24,677 nucleotides of DNA. Source: a virus. Shown here piece by piece: positions 15,616 to 22,989 of the stretch; positions within the stretch are counted from its first letter, which is position 1, and every line of letters begins with the position of its first letter. The stretch covers positions 1 to 24,677 of the IMG/VR virus record IMGVR_UViG_3300049460_000241. One strand, given 5' to 3'. Both the position numbers and the translations under genes were made by a program. The notes beneath the pieces were generated by a model, which made no database searches, was not told the DNA's origin, and saw only the letters and a list, made by a program, of their open reading frames with translations.

Positions 15616-16407
15616 ATGGCAACCCCCATCATTCCCTGGATCGGCGGCAAGCGTCGTTTGGCAGATCACATCATCCCGCGCTTTCCCGCGCATGAGTGCT
15701 ACGTCGAGGTATTCGCGGGCGGGGCCGCGTTGTACTTCATGCGGCCGCCCGCAAAAGTCGAGGTCATTAACGATATCAACGGCGAGCTGGTGAACCTGTA
15801 CCGTGTCGTGCAGCACCACCTCGAGGAGTTCGTGCGCCAGTTCAAATGGGCATTGTCGAGCCGGCAGGTGTTCAAGTGGTTGCAGGACACGATCCCGGAA
15901 ACACTCACCGATATCCAGCGTGCGGCACGCTTCTACTACCTGCAGCAGAATTGCTTCGGCGGCAAGATTGAAGGGCAGTCGTTTGGCACTGCGACGACCA
16001 CACCGCCCGGTCTGAACCTGCTGCGACTCGAAGAGACCCTGTCGGCGGCGCATCTGCGTCTGTCCAACACGTTCGTCGAGCGGCTTGACTGGAAGACCTG
16101 TATCGACAAATACGACCGTCCGCACACGCTGTTCTATCTCGATCCGCCGTATTGGGAAACGGAAGGCTACGGGGTGCCTTTCCCGGGCACGGAATATGTC
16201 GCAATGGCAGATCGGCTCCGTGCGCTGAAAGGCAAGGCGATCATCAGTCTGAACGACCACCCCGCGATAAGGCAGGCATTCGACGGCTTCCACATTGAGA
16301 CGTTGGATATTAAGTACACCGTGGGTGGCGGCGGGAAAGAAGCAGCCCGCAAGGAAGTAATTATTTTTAGTTGGGATGATGCGGCACAGCCGGTCGGGCT
16401 TTTTTAG
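15616..16407 (+). CDS. D12-class DNA N6-adenine methyltransferase (Dam-like)
   Basis: A 263-residue enzyme that transfers a methyl group from S-adenosylmethionine to adenine in DNA. Motif I is EVFAGGAALY (FAGG at residues 33-36), preceded by the N-terminal PIIPWIGGKRRL typical of the class. Motif IV is YLDPPY (DPPY at 176-179). The length fits D12 enzymes. The recognition site cannot be read from sequence. Dam-like phage enzymes often protect phage DNA from restriction or alter host gene control. No restriction partner is next to it, so it is a solitary methylase. The ribosome site is weak (AAGG ten bases upstream). It stands alone between oppositely oriented accessory genes. Confidence 0.92.
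   Translation: MATPIIPWIGGKRRLADHIIPRFPAHECYVEVFAGGAALYFMRPPAKVEVINDINGELVNLYRVVQHHLEEFVRQFKWALSSRQVFKWLQDTIPETLTDIQRAARFYYLQQNCFGGKIEGQSFGTATTTPPGLNLLRLEETLSAAHLRLSNTFVERLDWKTCIDKYDRPHTLFYLDPPYWETEGYGVPFPGTEYVAMADRLRALKGKAIISLNDHPAIRQAFDGFHIETLDIKYTVGGGGKEAARKEVIIFSWDDAAQPVGLF
16388..16405 (+). terminator. Possible weak terminator overlapping methyltransferase end
   Basis: A 4-bp stem AGCC / GGCT with a 5-base loop is followed by six T residues and lies inside the last codons of the methyltransferase gene. The stem is short, so the call is tentative. Confidence 0.35.
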
Positions 16408-16584
16408 CCGCGTTGATCGTGAGGGACCCTTTGTCAAGGGTTCCTACGTGGTTTCATGCAAACACCATAAATCGCGCGGTTTTTGGCAATTACAAGCGAT
16501 CAACTTGGATAGGCTAGTATTGTCAGACGAATACAATAATCTTCTCCGTGAAAGAGACTGAAATTTCACTCATGGAGGTTGGAA

Positions 16585-17178
16585 ATGGCCGCATCAGTAG
16601 ATGGAACTCTGTTCAAGGAAATTTTGGCCGAGATGCGTGAACACACGCTCAAGCGCATGACCAGTCCGAATCTTGAGGACTACGTTCCGTCGCAACGGCT
16701 TCACGAGGGCTACTCGCGTCTTCGGTCCGTGCCGTTGCCTGTATCCAATGACGACGAGTTAGACGACGCGATCCAGCAAATCAGGGCGGTAGGGAATTCT
16801 GGGGTAACTAACGCTGCAAGTCACAGCGAGTCCGGCATCACAAACGCTGCTAACGCATTTCAAAGCGATCAAAATGCGAGCGAGTTTGGTAACAAGATGG
16901 GGGCGACTCGCAAAAGTGCCCTAGGTGATGTTGGCAACGCGATCAACGCCACTTACGACAAGGCGGAGCAGATCGGAGCCAACTTGAACCCAAGCCAGCA
17001 GAATACCCTTCTGCAAGTGTTGGATACCTTGAATGACGGTTTTCACGCGATTTGGAACAAAATTTCTGGTTTTATCCTGGATGCAGTCCGGAACGTCGTC
17101 AGTTTTTGCCAGGAAGCACCGGGGAACATCATCCATTTTTTTGCAGACATTGGCTCTATGATTAAGAGCATTTTCTAG
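16585..17178 (+). CDS. Unrecognised protein with membrane-active-looking C-terminus
   Basis: A 197-residue protein from ATG 16585, with GGAGG six bases upstream. I do not recognise a family. The N-terminus is helical and charged (LFKEILAEMREHTLKRM). Residues about 72-91 contain an imperfect repeat (GVTNAAS / GITNAAN), and the middle is rich in Asn, Ala, Ser and Gln. The last 40 residues are strongly amphipathic or hydrophobic (KISGFILDAVRNVVSF, then GNIIHFFADIGSMIKSIF), as in proteins that insert into or lie on membranes. There is no signal peptide. The DNA looks more AT-rich than the tail genes, consistent with acquired cargo. It converges on the HEPN-type gene. Possible roles are a superinfection or toxin-like function; none is shown. 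Confidence 0.65.
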   Translation: MAASVDGTLFKEILAEMREHTLKRMTSPNLEDYVPSQRLHEGYSRLRSVPLPVSNDDELDDAIQQIRAVGNSGVTNAASHSESGITNAANAFQSDQNASEFGNKMGATRKSALGDVGNAINATYDKAEQIGANLNPSQQNTLLQVLDTLNDGFHAIWNKISGFILDAVRNVVSFCQEAPGNIIHFFADIGSMIKSIF

Positions 17179-17474
17179 ACTTCACCTATGCGAGGCCGTA
17201 GACGACTGAAGTTCGTCCCACGCCGCCCTTGTCAAGTATGGCAATTGGGCGCGTCGATCGCGCCCAATATGCGAGGCCCAAGCCGTCCTTTCGCCGCTGT
17301 CTGCGAGGGCAGGGAGTGACACTGGAGAAGTTCGAACGGAACATCAAACCATCAGCTTGTTCGCGAACTCTGCAAGCCGGGTGGAGCGTGCGGTCAGGAA
17401 AGGATGGTAAATGCTTAAGGCATGAACCCTACGGTGAACTTATACAAATGCAGCGTTTGGGCATCATCTCGGAC
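17179..17474. other. Convergent intergenic stretch with a strong hairpin
   Basis: No gene is supported here; the rightward frame starting at 17229 is a shadow running into the HEPN-type gene. A 10-bp perfect inverted repeat ATTGGGCGCG / CGCGCCCAAT (17244-17268, 5-base loop) lies between the two converging genes and may end both transcripts, although neither side has a T-tract. The 11-mer TATGCGAGGCC occurs twice, at 17187 and 17268, 81 bases apart. Confidence 0.5.
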
Positions 17475-18521
17475 CTAAGTCTCGATCGTCGTGGTTACAA
17501 GTTGTTCGTCAAATCGCAATTCGACAATCCGCTTTTTTATCAACGCCTGCAGTGTCGCAATCAGCAAAGATGCGCCGAATTTTCTGAGTTCGTGAAGCTC
17601 CATCAGGTGGTTGTCGAGACGTCGATCCATCACTTCGCTGGCGGCCGGGTGTGGCACCGCGTAACCACCGTGCACGAATGAACTGCGCCAATCGTACAGT
17701 TCGCGTAGCCGCTTGTTCAATCGTTTTTGAGTGGATGCATCGAGCTCGAGAATTGCGGCGAGGCGCCGCACCAATCCGGAGACGCTCTCGCCGACCTTTG
17801 TTGACACTATTGCTTCGAGTCCATGAAAGAGCCAGGTGGCCGAGTCGATTCGTGCGTCGTCGCGAGCCATGTGTAGCAGGACGAACAGCGCTCTCTCGAT
17901 TCCTGTTTCCGCCCGCTGCTTATACCCGATGTTCAGAGCCTTGAACCATTTGCAGACCAGTTCCGGTGGTAAGGCTTGCAGGCTGGGCCAGTTGCCGTCA
18001 AGTGACTCGGCCCAGCCGACGTCAAATGCGAAGGCGGACAGCCTTACGTCGGTCGAATGGCGCTGTTTGGGGTTTGCGATCGAGGTTCTGTAAAAGTCTG
18101 CGGACCCCGGCACAGAGAGATTTGCGATAAGAAATACTTCGTGGACGAAGGTATCCAGAAAGAAGGTTGGGTACCAATCGTAGGAGCAAAATTCATTGGT
18201 TCCGCTGACGGTGACCTCTGCACGGATCCGCAGTGGCCGGTCGATTTTAGCTAGCCAATCTTTGACTGGTGGCGTGTTCTCTCTCAGCGGCCGCAGCAGC
18301 CCGTAGTCGCGCCGGAGGCGACCTGCCAAGGGTTGCCAGTTGATGTCGACAGTGATGGTGCATCCTTCGTGTTCGTATTGGCGATTCCGCACCTCCTTTG
18401 GTGCTTTGTGCCAGAACTCCTGAATTTGCGGCTCGATGGTTTCCCAGTGTTCGTCACTATCTCGCGTGAGGTGCTTCAGCTCGAGTATGTGCGGGTATGT
18501 AATTGACTGCGATTGCGCCAT
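17475..18521 (-). CDS. HEPN-domain protein, Apea-like (candidate defence RNase)
   Basis: A 348-residue protein from ATG 18521, with AAGG eight bases upstream; ATG 18536 would add five residues but has no ribosome site. The C-terminal half is helical and carries RLRELYDWRSSFVHGG, where Arg279 and His284 form the R-x4-H motif of HEPN ribonucleases. The surrounding LYDxRSxxVHG matches what I know of the Apea-type HEPN group. An earlier helix WLFHGLEAIVS (about 230-240) fits the first part of that domain. The N-terminal half (residues 1-190) is beta-rich and unrecognised; it may sense a phage product. Apea-type proteins are linked to abortive infection. In a prophage this gene would protect the lysogen from other phages. 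No membrane segment or second toxin-antitoxin gene is seen beside it. Confidence 0.7.
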   Translation of the reverse strand: MAQSQSITYPHILELKHLTRDSDEHWETIEPQIQEFWHKAPKEVRNRQYEHEGCTITVDINWQPLAGRLRRDYGLLRPLRENTPPVKDWLAKIDRPLRIRAEVTVSGTNEFCSYDWYPTFFLDTFVHEVFLIANLSVPGSADFYRTSIANPKQRHSTDVRLSAFAFDVGWAESLDGNWPSLQALPPELVCKWFKALNIGYKQRAETGIERALFVLLHMARDDARIDSATWLFHGLEAIVSTKVGESVSGLVRRLAAILELDASTQKRLNKRLRELYDWRSSFVHGGYAVPHPAASEVMDRRLDNHLMELHELRKFGASLLIATLQALIKKRIVELRFDEQLVTTTIET

Positions 18522-18593
18522 ATGGTCAACCTTCATTCAAGAATCGACCGCCTGTGTGTAGACGGGTCCGCGTTCATGCGCCGCGAATGGAAA

Positions 18594-18610
18594 TGCTACG
18601 GATCTGCTAC
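18594..18610. repeat. Attachment-like 17-bp repeat, left copy
   Basis: TGCTACGGATCTGCTAC matches 16 of 17 bases with 24267-24283. It consists of TGCTAC twice at an 11-base period, like tandem binding sites of tyrosine recombinases. It lies just outside the last phage-like gene, which makes it a candidate attR. The assignment is not proved, because the left end of the prophage is outside the window. Confidence 0.45.
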
Positions 18611-18614
18611 GCTA

Positions 18615-18655
18615 GGAAAAAAGCCCGACCAATACCTCGTTGAGCGGTCGGGTTT
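18615..18655 (-). terminator. Leftward terminator shielding the HEPN-type gene
   Basis: A 10-bp stem (18621-18630 with 18646-18655, one G-T pair) with a 15-base loop. The A-run 18617-18622 on its left gives the T-tract for leftward transcription. It lies upstream of the HEPN-type gene and would stop transcription arriving from the right. Confidence 0.6.
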
Positions 18656-19111
18656 CGACCGATACGGTACTGATTGTTGTAACGAGCCCGTCTAGTGCAC
18701 TGCAAAGCGCGACAAGTCGTTCATTAAATGCATTTTTTTCGGTCATCCAAATACCCCGAGAGTATGTTTATCATTGGTGTTAGCTAGTTTCATTGTTTGG
18801 AGCGAAACCTAGTCTGGTGACTTAATCTTGGCGGCCCGCCAGAACCGGAGCTTACTCCATGGGCGCCTGCATTGAGTGTGGAGTTAAACAATCTGGGTTT
18901 TTGCGGAGTCAATCGCAATGCGCGCAGTATTGGCCGCGGCGAGACAGGCCTTGTGGCTGTCATCCCATCCGCTGACCTATCGCCGCCGGGAACACTCGTC
19001 AAAGTGACTTTGACCGGCTCAGGTCGACCCTTTTCGGACGGCCGCCATCTGGGCATGTATGGTTGGATTAAGCCTTGTATCGGACATTCAGCCGCAGCTG
19101 GGCGAAGCGCT
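18656..19111. other. Gene-poor stretch, possible dispersed-repeat remnant
   Basis: I see no convincing gene. Overlapping frames on both strands at 18790-19129 encode low-complexity, Arg/Pro/Ser-rich peptides without a ribosome site. The sequence AAAGTGACTTTGACCGG at 19001 is nearly repeated at 15442. From memory, similar short stretches recur in Burkholderiaceae genomes, which suggests a relic of a dispersed element; this is unverified. Confidence 0.35.
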
Positions 19112-19498
19112 TTATGGCAGTACGGGTAGCTCTAGCGCTTTTTCCACAGCCCTAATCAATGCGGCGCTGTCCAACGGCTTTTTCAGGTAGCCTGCCGCAC
19201 CTCTCGCGAAAGCCTTCTTGCGGACGGCCGGATCGTCGTGCCCGGTCATGAAGATGATGGGCACGCCAGTCGGAGCCAGGCGGCGCTGCAATTCCAGCCC
19301 GTCGATCCCTGGCATCTGGAAGTCCACGATCACGCAGGCGAGGTGGCACGAAGGTCCCGACGACGGCGTGCTCAGAAATGCCTCGCCACTGGGAAAAGTC
19401 TCCGCCTCTACTCCGAAAGAGTGCAGCAAACGCTTGAGGGCGCGGCGAACTGATTCGTCATCGTCGACCACCGCTACGATTCGATTGAAGTTGACCAT
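19112..19498 (-). CDS. Receiver-only response regulator (FixJ-type receiver)
   Basis: A 128-residue single receiver domain. The acidic pocket is VVDDDE (Asp12 to Asp14), the phosphoacceptor is Asp59 in CVIVDFQMPGIDG, the switch Thr is Thr85 in IIFMTGHDD and the conserved Lys is Lys107 in YLKKPLD. It resembles the receiver of FixJ/TtrR regulators but ends after the last receiver helix, so it has no DNA-binding output domain. It could act through protein contacts or as a phosphate sink. No histidine kinase gene lies nearby. No clear ribosome site is seen before the ATG. The gene type is common in soil and plant-associated Burkholderiales, outside phages, which supports a chromosomal or island origin for this side of the window. 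Confidence 0.9.
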   Translation of the reverse strand: MVNFNRIVAVVDDDESVRRALKRLLHSFGVEAETFPSGEAFLSTPSSGPSCHLACVIVDFQMPGIDGLELQRRLAPTGVPIIFMTGHDDPAVRKKAFARGAAGYLKKPLDSAALIRAVEKALELPVLP

Positions 19499-19724
19499 TT
19501 AACGTCGCGATAGCCGATGGTAGCTGCAGCGTGAGTCGGGATCAGTCGATGCACTCTAGGGCTTTGATGCACCGCCGGCACACCGGATAGCGCCACTCAA
19601 CCGACTATATTCCATAGGACTGACAGACGCCTTACGCGCCACGGGTAGACTGTTGTGCGAGTTAAACCCGTCTGCGAATGACGCTTCGTCCGATAAGATT
19701 GTTTATACGTTTTGCGAGGACGCA

Positions 19725-19967
19725 ATGACATCAGACTTCGAGGCAACAGTCGTCCCAGGCGGAGAATCGGCCGGGCAATTCGACGCCGCGTGCGACTACG
19801 TGCGTAACATGGCGCAAGCGCGCTGCGCAGCCGTGATCGTTATCGACGGCGAGTTGGGATCGGGCTATTCCGTGATGGGCCCGCTTGAAGCGCAGGTACT
19901 CTTGCCAGACATATTGCAGAAGATGGCAGATACCCTACGCGGCCAGCTCGCGAAAAATTTGCAGTAA
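19725..19967 (+). CDS. Small hypothetical protein
   Basis: An 80-residue acidic protein from ATG 19725, with GAGGA four bases upstream; an earlier in-frame start at 19653 has no ribosome site. It contains a hydrophobic strand AAVIVIDGELGSGYSVMG and a C-terminal helix LPDILQKMADTLRGQLAKNL, so it looks like a small soluble alpha/beta protein. No signal peptide, cysteine pair or known motif is seen. It is divergent from the response regulator gene (226 bases apart) and alone on its strand. I do not recognise it. Confidence 0.55.
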   Translation: MTSDFEATVVPGGESAGQFDAACDYVRNMAQARCAAVIVIDGELGSGYSVMGPLEAQVLLPDILQKMADTLRGQLAKNLQ

Positions 19968-20054
19968 CTAGCGAGTCTCCCCGCCTCGCGAGCAGTTCAA
20001 GCGGCCAATCGCGATGGGCCGGCAGTGCTAACGTAGCGGCCTTTCGGGTTAGGG

Positions 20055-20077
20055 CAGCGACGGTCGCCTCATGGCCG
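20055..20077 (+). repeat. Short dispersed repeat, copy 1
   Basis: CAGCGACGGTCGCCTCATGG and the next three bases match the copy at 23743-23765 with two differences. The copy lies in a gene-free stretch (19968-20201) that reads like relic sequence in both directions. A third, more distant copy is at 21382-21408. Confidence 0.4.
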
Positions 20078-20201
20078 GTCTCAGTCTGACGCGGTCGGCT
20101 CAGATCGACCCGTGAGGGACTTTCACCGAAGTCCGCCCAACGTCTCAACTTCAGCGCACACCTGCCAGCGGCGAAGTCTGTCCATAGTCCTGACAAGCGA
20201 T

Positions 20202-20423
20202 CTACCGACGTTTGCGGCGGAGTTCGCGCCCTGCGTAGACGGCTAAAAACAGGCCAATGAGCGTGGCCGCGACGGCCAACGATTCATCTTGCCATCCGGG
20301 GGGAACCGACAACGTCGCATAAAACCACAGGCCCATTCCGACTGCTGTCATGAGCAGGCCAAAGATAAGCCCCCACACCGGTCCGGCCGTATCAGAGCTT
20401 CCTAATCTGTGAGACATTTTCAT
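20202..20423 (-). CDS. Small two-helix membrane protein
   Basis: A 73-residue protein from ATG 20423, with GGGGAG seven bases upstream; an earlier in-frame start at 20489 would add 22 Arg-rich residues and is not preferred. It has two membrane helices, VWGLIFGLLMTAVGMGLWFY and SLAVAATLIGLFLAVYAG, joined by a short loop (VPPGWQDE), and ends in a basic tail RELRRKRR. By the positive-inside rule the C-terminus is in the cytoplasm. No family or function is recognised. Confidence 0.6.
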   Translation of the reverse strand: MKMSHRLGSSDTAGPVWGLIFGLLMTAVGMGLWFYATLSVPPGWQDESLAVAATLIGLFLAVYAGRELRRKRR

Positions 20424-20586
20424 CGCTATACTCCCCGTCCCGCACCGACGTTTCCTGATTGCCGCATCCTGCGAGTTCCGCATTCGCACGGTCTGAAGGT
20501 AGCGTACGCGTCCAAAATGACGCCTTCAACAACCTAAATTATCATCGAGGTCATTTAGAGTCTTGCGATCAAACGGACAGACACCA

Positions 20587-21009
20587 ATGAAAGAGAGGGC
20601 AACCGTTTTGTGTGTCCGAGACAACCGTATTCTGCTGGTTGCCAAGGAAAGGTCGAGATGGGCGCTACCGGGCGGAAGAATCCGTCGGGACGAAGCGTCC
20701 CATGAAGCCGCATTGCGGGAGCTGGAAGAAGAGACCACGCTCGTCGCAGATGAGCTAATGTATCTTTTTCAGTTTAATGGCTTCAACACGCAGCACCATG
20801 TCTTCTTCGCTGAGGTGGGGCCTCACCTGACCGCACAGCCCAGCAACGAAATTGCGAGGTGCAGGTGGTTCGCCCCGGTCAAAATCGCGACGCTTTCTTC
20901 CAGTGTGCCTACTCGTGGCATCGTGGAGCTTTTCTTCCGACACATCGGCATTCCGGAATCGGATGACGTACTGCGGACGTCGCAGCAGGTGGACCGGGTG
21001 ACCCCATGA
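20587..21009 (+). CDS. Nudix hydrolase
   Basis: A 140-residue protein from ATG 20587. The Nudix box at residues 30-52 (G-x5-E-x7-REL-x-EE-x-T-L) has all metal-binding Glu residues but Thr51 in place of the usual Gly. The N-terminus (KERATVLCVRDNRILLVAKE) is the usual first strand pair. Nudix enzymes cleave nucleoside diphosphates linked to another group, such as damaged nucleotides or sugar nucleotides; the substrate cannot be told from sequence. The stop overlaps the next start (ATGA), so the following small gene is coupled. An upstream in-frame TTG at 20563 is a less likely start. Confidence 0.9.
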   Translation: MKERATVLCVRDNRILLVAKERSRWALPGGRIRRDEASHEAALRELEEETTLVADELMYLFQFNGFNTQHHVFFAEVGPHLTAQPSNEIARCRWFAPVKIATLSSSVPTRGIVELFFRHIGIPESDDVLRTSQQVDRVTP

Positions 21010-21269
21010 GCCGCACTTATCACTATCACGGATTCGACATTGAAGTGGCCGTTGAGACTGACTTCAGTTGGAAGGGCGGCCCCAGCACGACAACCAGCGT
21101 CGGATTTGTGGCGGTCGTGAGGATCAGCAAGGCCGGTGCCTCTGTCGCCGTGTTCTCGCCGCTGCGGTTTGGCGAATCCCAAGGCAAACCATTTCTCAGT
21201 GAAGCCGATGCGGTCATGGGTGGCTTTAGTGCGGGACGACGTATTGTCGATGACTTGTTCAATTCGTAA
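21006..21269 (+). CDS. Small conserved-type protein coupled to the Nudix gene
   Basis: An 87-residue protein whose ATG overlaps the Nudix stop by four bases. It begins YHYHGFDIEVAVE, has a beta segment VGFVAVVRISKAGASVAVFS and ends in EADAVMGGFSAGRRIVDDLF. There is no signal peptide or membrane helix. I recall similar small proteins in Burkholderia genomes but no function. Coupling to the Nudix gene suggests a shared operon rather than a shared reaction. Confidence 0.7.
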   Translation: MSRTYHYHGFDIEVAVETDFSWKGGPSTTTSVGFVAVVRISKAGASVAVFSPLRFGESQGKPFLSEADAVMGGFSAGRRIVDDLFNS

Positions 21270-21381
21270 GCTTGTGCCCTGATGCTCATGCCGCGCAGGA
21301 AACCTCGCAGTCATCCATCTGAATCTCCGACGCTCTAAATGGCTGCCATGGCGTCATGACCGGCCATTCGGCAGCGCCGGA

Positions 21382-21408
21382 CGACTGTCTCTTCGTGGCC
21401 GCACACGG
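21382..21408 (+). repeat. Short dispersed repeat, copy 2
   Basis: The stretch from CGACTGTCTCTTCGTGGCCG through ACACGG matches copy 3 (23746-23772) with three differences. It lies in the 150-base gap between the small coupled gene and the leftward broken gene. Confidence 0.35.
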
Positions 21409-21419
21409 AAATTCGCCGA

Positions 21420-21895
21420 TCAGCCTGATTGAAGGTTGGCTACGAAGTTGTTGATTGCCTGTGCGAACTGCGGATTGGATAAATCGATACCGACACGCGC
21501 AAGCGAAAGCAACAATTGCTCGACGCCTTCGACAACCCCGACGATGCGTCCGTTTTCGATGGGATCACTGAAGCTGGGGAGCGCTTTCGGCAAGTCGGAT
21601 TCGATACTTGCAATTCCGTCTTCAACCCTGAGGTAGATTCCGAACGGTAGCGAGAATTCTCGAGTCTTGTTCATATCTCCGATGATCTCTACGTCCTCTG
21701 CAGTCGCATTGTCGACGATCTTGGGACCGCCGTCGACTGACCGGAACTGGCCGCGCACTGACTCATGCAAAACGCGTCGGGGGCTCGCCCTCCGTTGATC
21801 GCGATCGACGCCAGGCGACCCACAAGGGACGGTCGCAATTCTCCGAAGCGGTCGTTCAATGGCAGAGCACGGTCGAAGTCAACCATTTTGCTCAT
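21420..21895 (-). pseudogene. Probable frameshifted gene
   Basis: Two overlapping leftward frames appear to be parts of one gene. The 5' part (21895 to about 21785) encodes MSKMVDFDRALPLNDRFGEL and on to AINGGRAPDAF, then turns into unlikely residues. The 3' part (from about 21770 to 21420) encodes RVLHESVRGQFRSVDG and continues through SLPFGIYLRVEDGIASI to the end QFAQAINNFVANLQSG. They differ by one frame and meet near a run of five G/C bases at 21779-21783. A break, or a sequencing error, is likely. If not broken, a separate 84-residue product could start at ATG 21674. It lies 15 bases after the leftward exported-protein gene and may share its transcript. No function is recognised. Confidence 0.5.
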
Positions 21896-21910
21896 GTCAC
21901 GGATGAAATC

Positions 21911-22333
21911 TTATTTCGGGCAAAGTTGATCGGCGACCGTCGCTACGGGGGTAGCCGGACGAATGTCCGACGAGGGCTGCCTGCCAATAATCAACGTCAC
22001 TTCGCCTCTGTTTAATAAACGCCCGTCGATCAGCGTCACCTTTCTCGCACCGCAATCGATCTCATAATGACTCAACTGTTCGGTGATCGGAATTGATGCG
22101 ATCGTTAATTTAAACGGTTCGTCCCACAAAAATCTCATCGAGACAAAAATCTTGTTATCGGACACTCGTATAGAAGCCCGATCGAGTTGAGACCGAGAGC
22201 CCTGATAAGCCGCGATAGTCTCCCACTCAGCAGAATCCGCATGAGCTAGGCAGCATGTTGCCGACGCGGCGATGGCGAGCGCAGCCGCGAAATGCAACCG
22301 CCATCGTGCTAACGGGAAAATGGGTAGAGTCAT
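21911..22333 (-). CDS. Exported protein, surface-adhesin-E-like
   Basis: A 140-residue protein from ATG 22333 with a clear Sec signal peptide (RWRLHFAAALAIAASATCCLAHA, cleaved before DS). The mature part starts AEWETIAAYQGSRSQLDRAS and has the pattern W-x-x-I, then a Asp-Arg-x-Ser-Ile strand and a later YEIDCG, which resembles small proteins of the surface-adhesin protein E type. These are periplasmic or surface beta proteins of uncertain role. No strong ribosome site is seen; an upstream GTG at 22360 is possible. It lies 71 bases beyond the leftward gene at 22405 and is followed closely by the frameshifted gene. Confidence 0.65.
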   Translation of the reverse strand: MTLPIFPLARWRLHFAAALAIAASATCCLAHADSAEWETIAAYQGSRSQLDRASIRVSDNKIFVSMRFLWDEPFKLTIASIPITEQLSHYEIDCGARKVTLIDGRLLNRGEVTLIIGRQPSSDIRPATPVATVADQLCPK

Positions 22334-22404
22334 TGAGCGAAGGCGGTCTGCACCGAACACGTTTGTAGTTGCGAAGTCAGATTTAGATGCGGCGGTCCGG
22401 TTGG

Positions 22405-22989
22405 CTATTGGAGATCAAGTTGGCCGAGACGGGCAACACCGGTCCGCAAGACATACGACCGACTCGCCCGTCCTTCGCATGAGCCCGTGGTCGATGTCGT
22501 AAACGTCGGCAAGGTCAAGGTCAATGACCCGTCCTCGCGAATGCCCGAGGCGCGAACACTTCGGACGTCGACAGCGCACCCGTCGCCGACCTCCGTGAGC
22601 GCTGACAGCGCGTAGTACGGCAGTGGGTACTTTGGGCCCGGATTATTGGGTGGCCCGAATACAGCGAGAAATTGATGAACATTGTTGCCGTCACCGAACC
22701 CTTCGATGACGAAAGATGCGATAGCGATGGTCCCGTACTTCGGCATGTTAACAAACTGCAGTTGCCTGCCATGCGGCGGCTCCGCCGCGTACTCGTCCTT
22801 AATCGCGGCGACTAGACGATCGATTCGCGAGTTAATCTGACGCGCACGATCCGTGCGGACCTGCGCGTCAGTGAACTGTCCCGCTACGGCGGGGAATGCG
22901 ACAAAAGCAGTCACCAAAATCAAGGCGATGAGACGGATGCCTTCCGAGACCACACGCGTTCTCGGCAACTCTGTCCTCTCGGCTTCCAT
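22405..22989 (-). CDS. Exported hypothetical protein
   Basis: A 194-residue protein from ATG 22989 with a basic N-terminus and a hydrophobic signal segment (IRLIALILVTAFVAFPAVAG), probably cleaved after AVA. The mature part starts with a helical stretch (TDRARQINSRIDRLVAAIKDEY), then a beta-rich domain with FVNMPKYGTIAIASFVIEG and two cysteines (GDGCAVDV and GSCEGR), likely a disulfide in the periplasm. I do not recognise it. It is first of a leftward series with the adhesin-E-like gene and the broken gene. The start is uncertain: no ribosome site is visible, and a GTG at 22953 would also leave the signal segment intact. Confidence 0.6.
   Translation of the reverse strand: MEAERTELPRTRVVSEGIRLIALILVTAFVAFPAVAGQFTDAQVRTDRARQINSRIDRLVAAIKDEYAAEPPHGRQLQFVNMPKYGTIAIASFVIEGFGDGNNVHQFLAVFGPPNNPGPKYPLPYYALSALTEVGDGCAVDVRSVRASGIREDGSLTLTLPTFTTSTTGSCEGRASRSYVLRTGVARLGQLDLQ

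Noticed and set aside
16376-16561. 61-codon frame after the methyltransferase
   Set aside because: It starts inside the methyltransferase gene in another frame, has no ribosome site and no recognisable content.
17229-17681. 150-codon plus-strand frame
   Set aside because: More than half overlaps the HEPN-type gene in antisense, and the remainder spans the hairpin between convergent genes.
18790-19129. Two overlapping 85-88 codon frames on opposite strands
   Set aside because: They lack a ribosome site and look like translated repeat or intergenic DNA; I describe the stretch as a possible repeat remnant instead.
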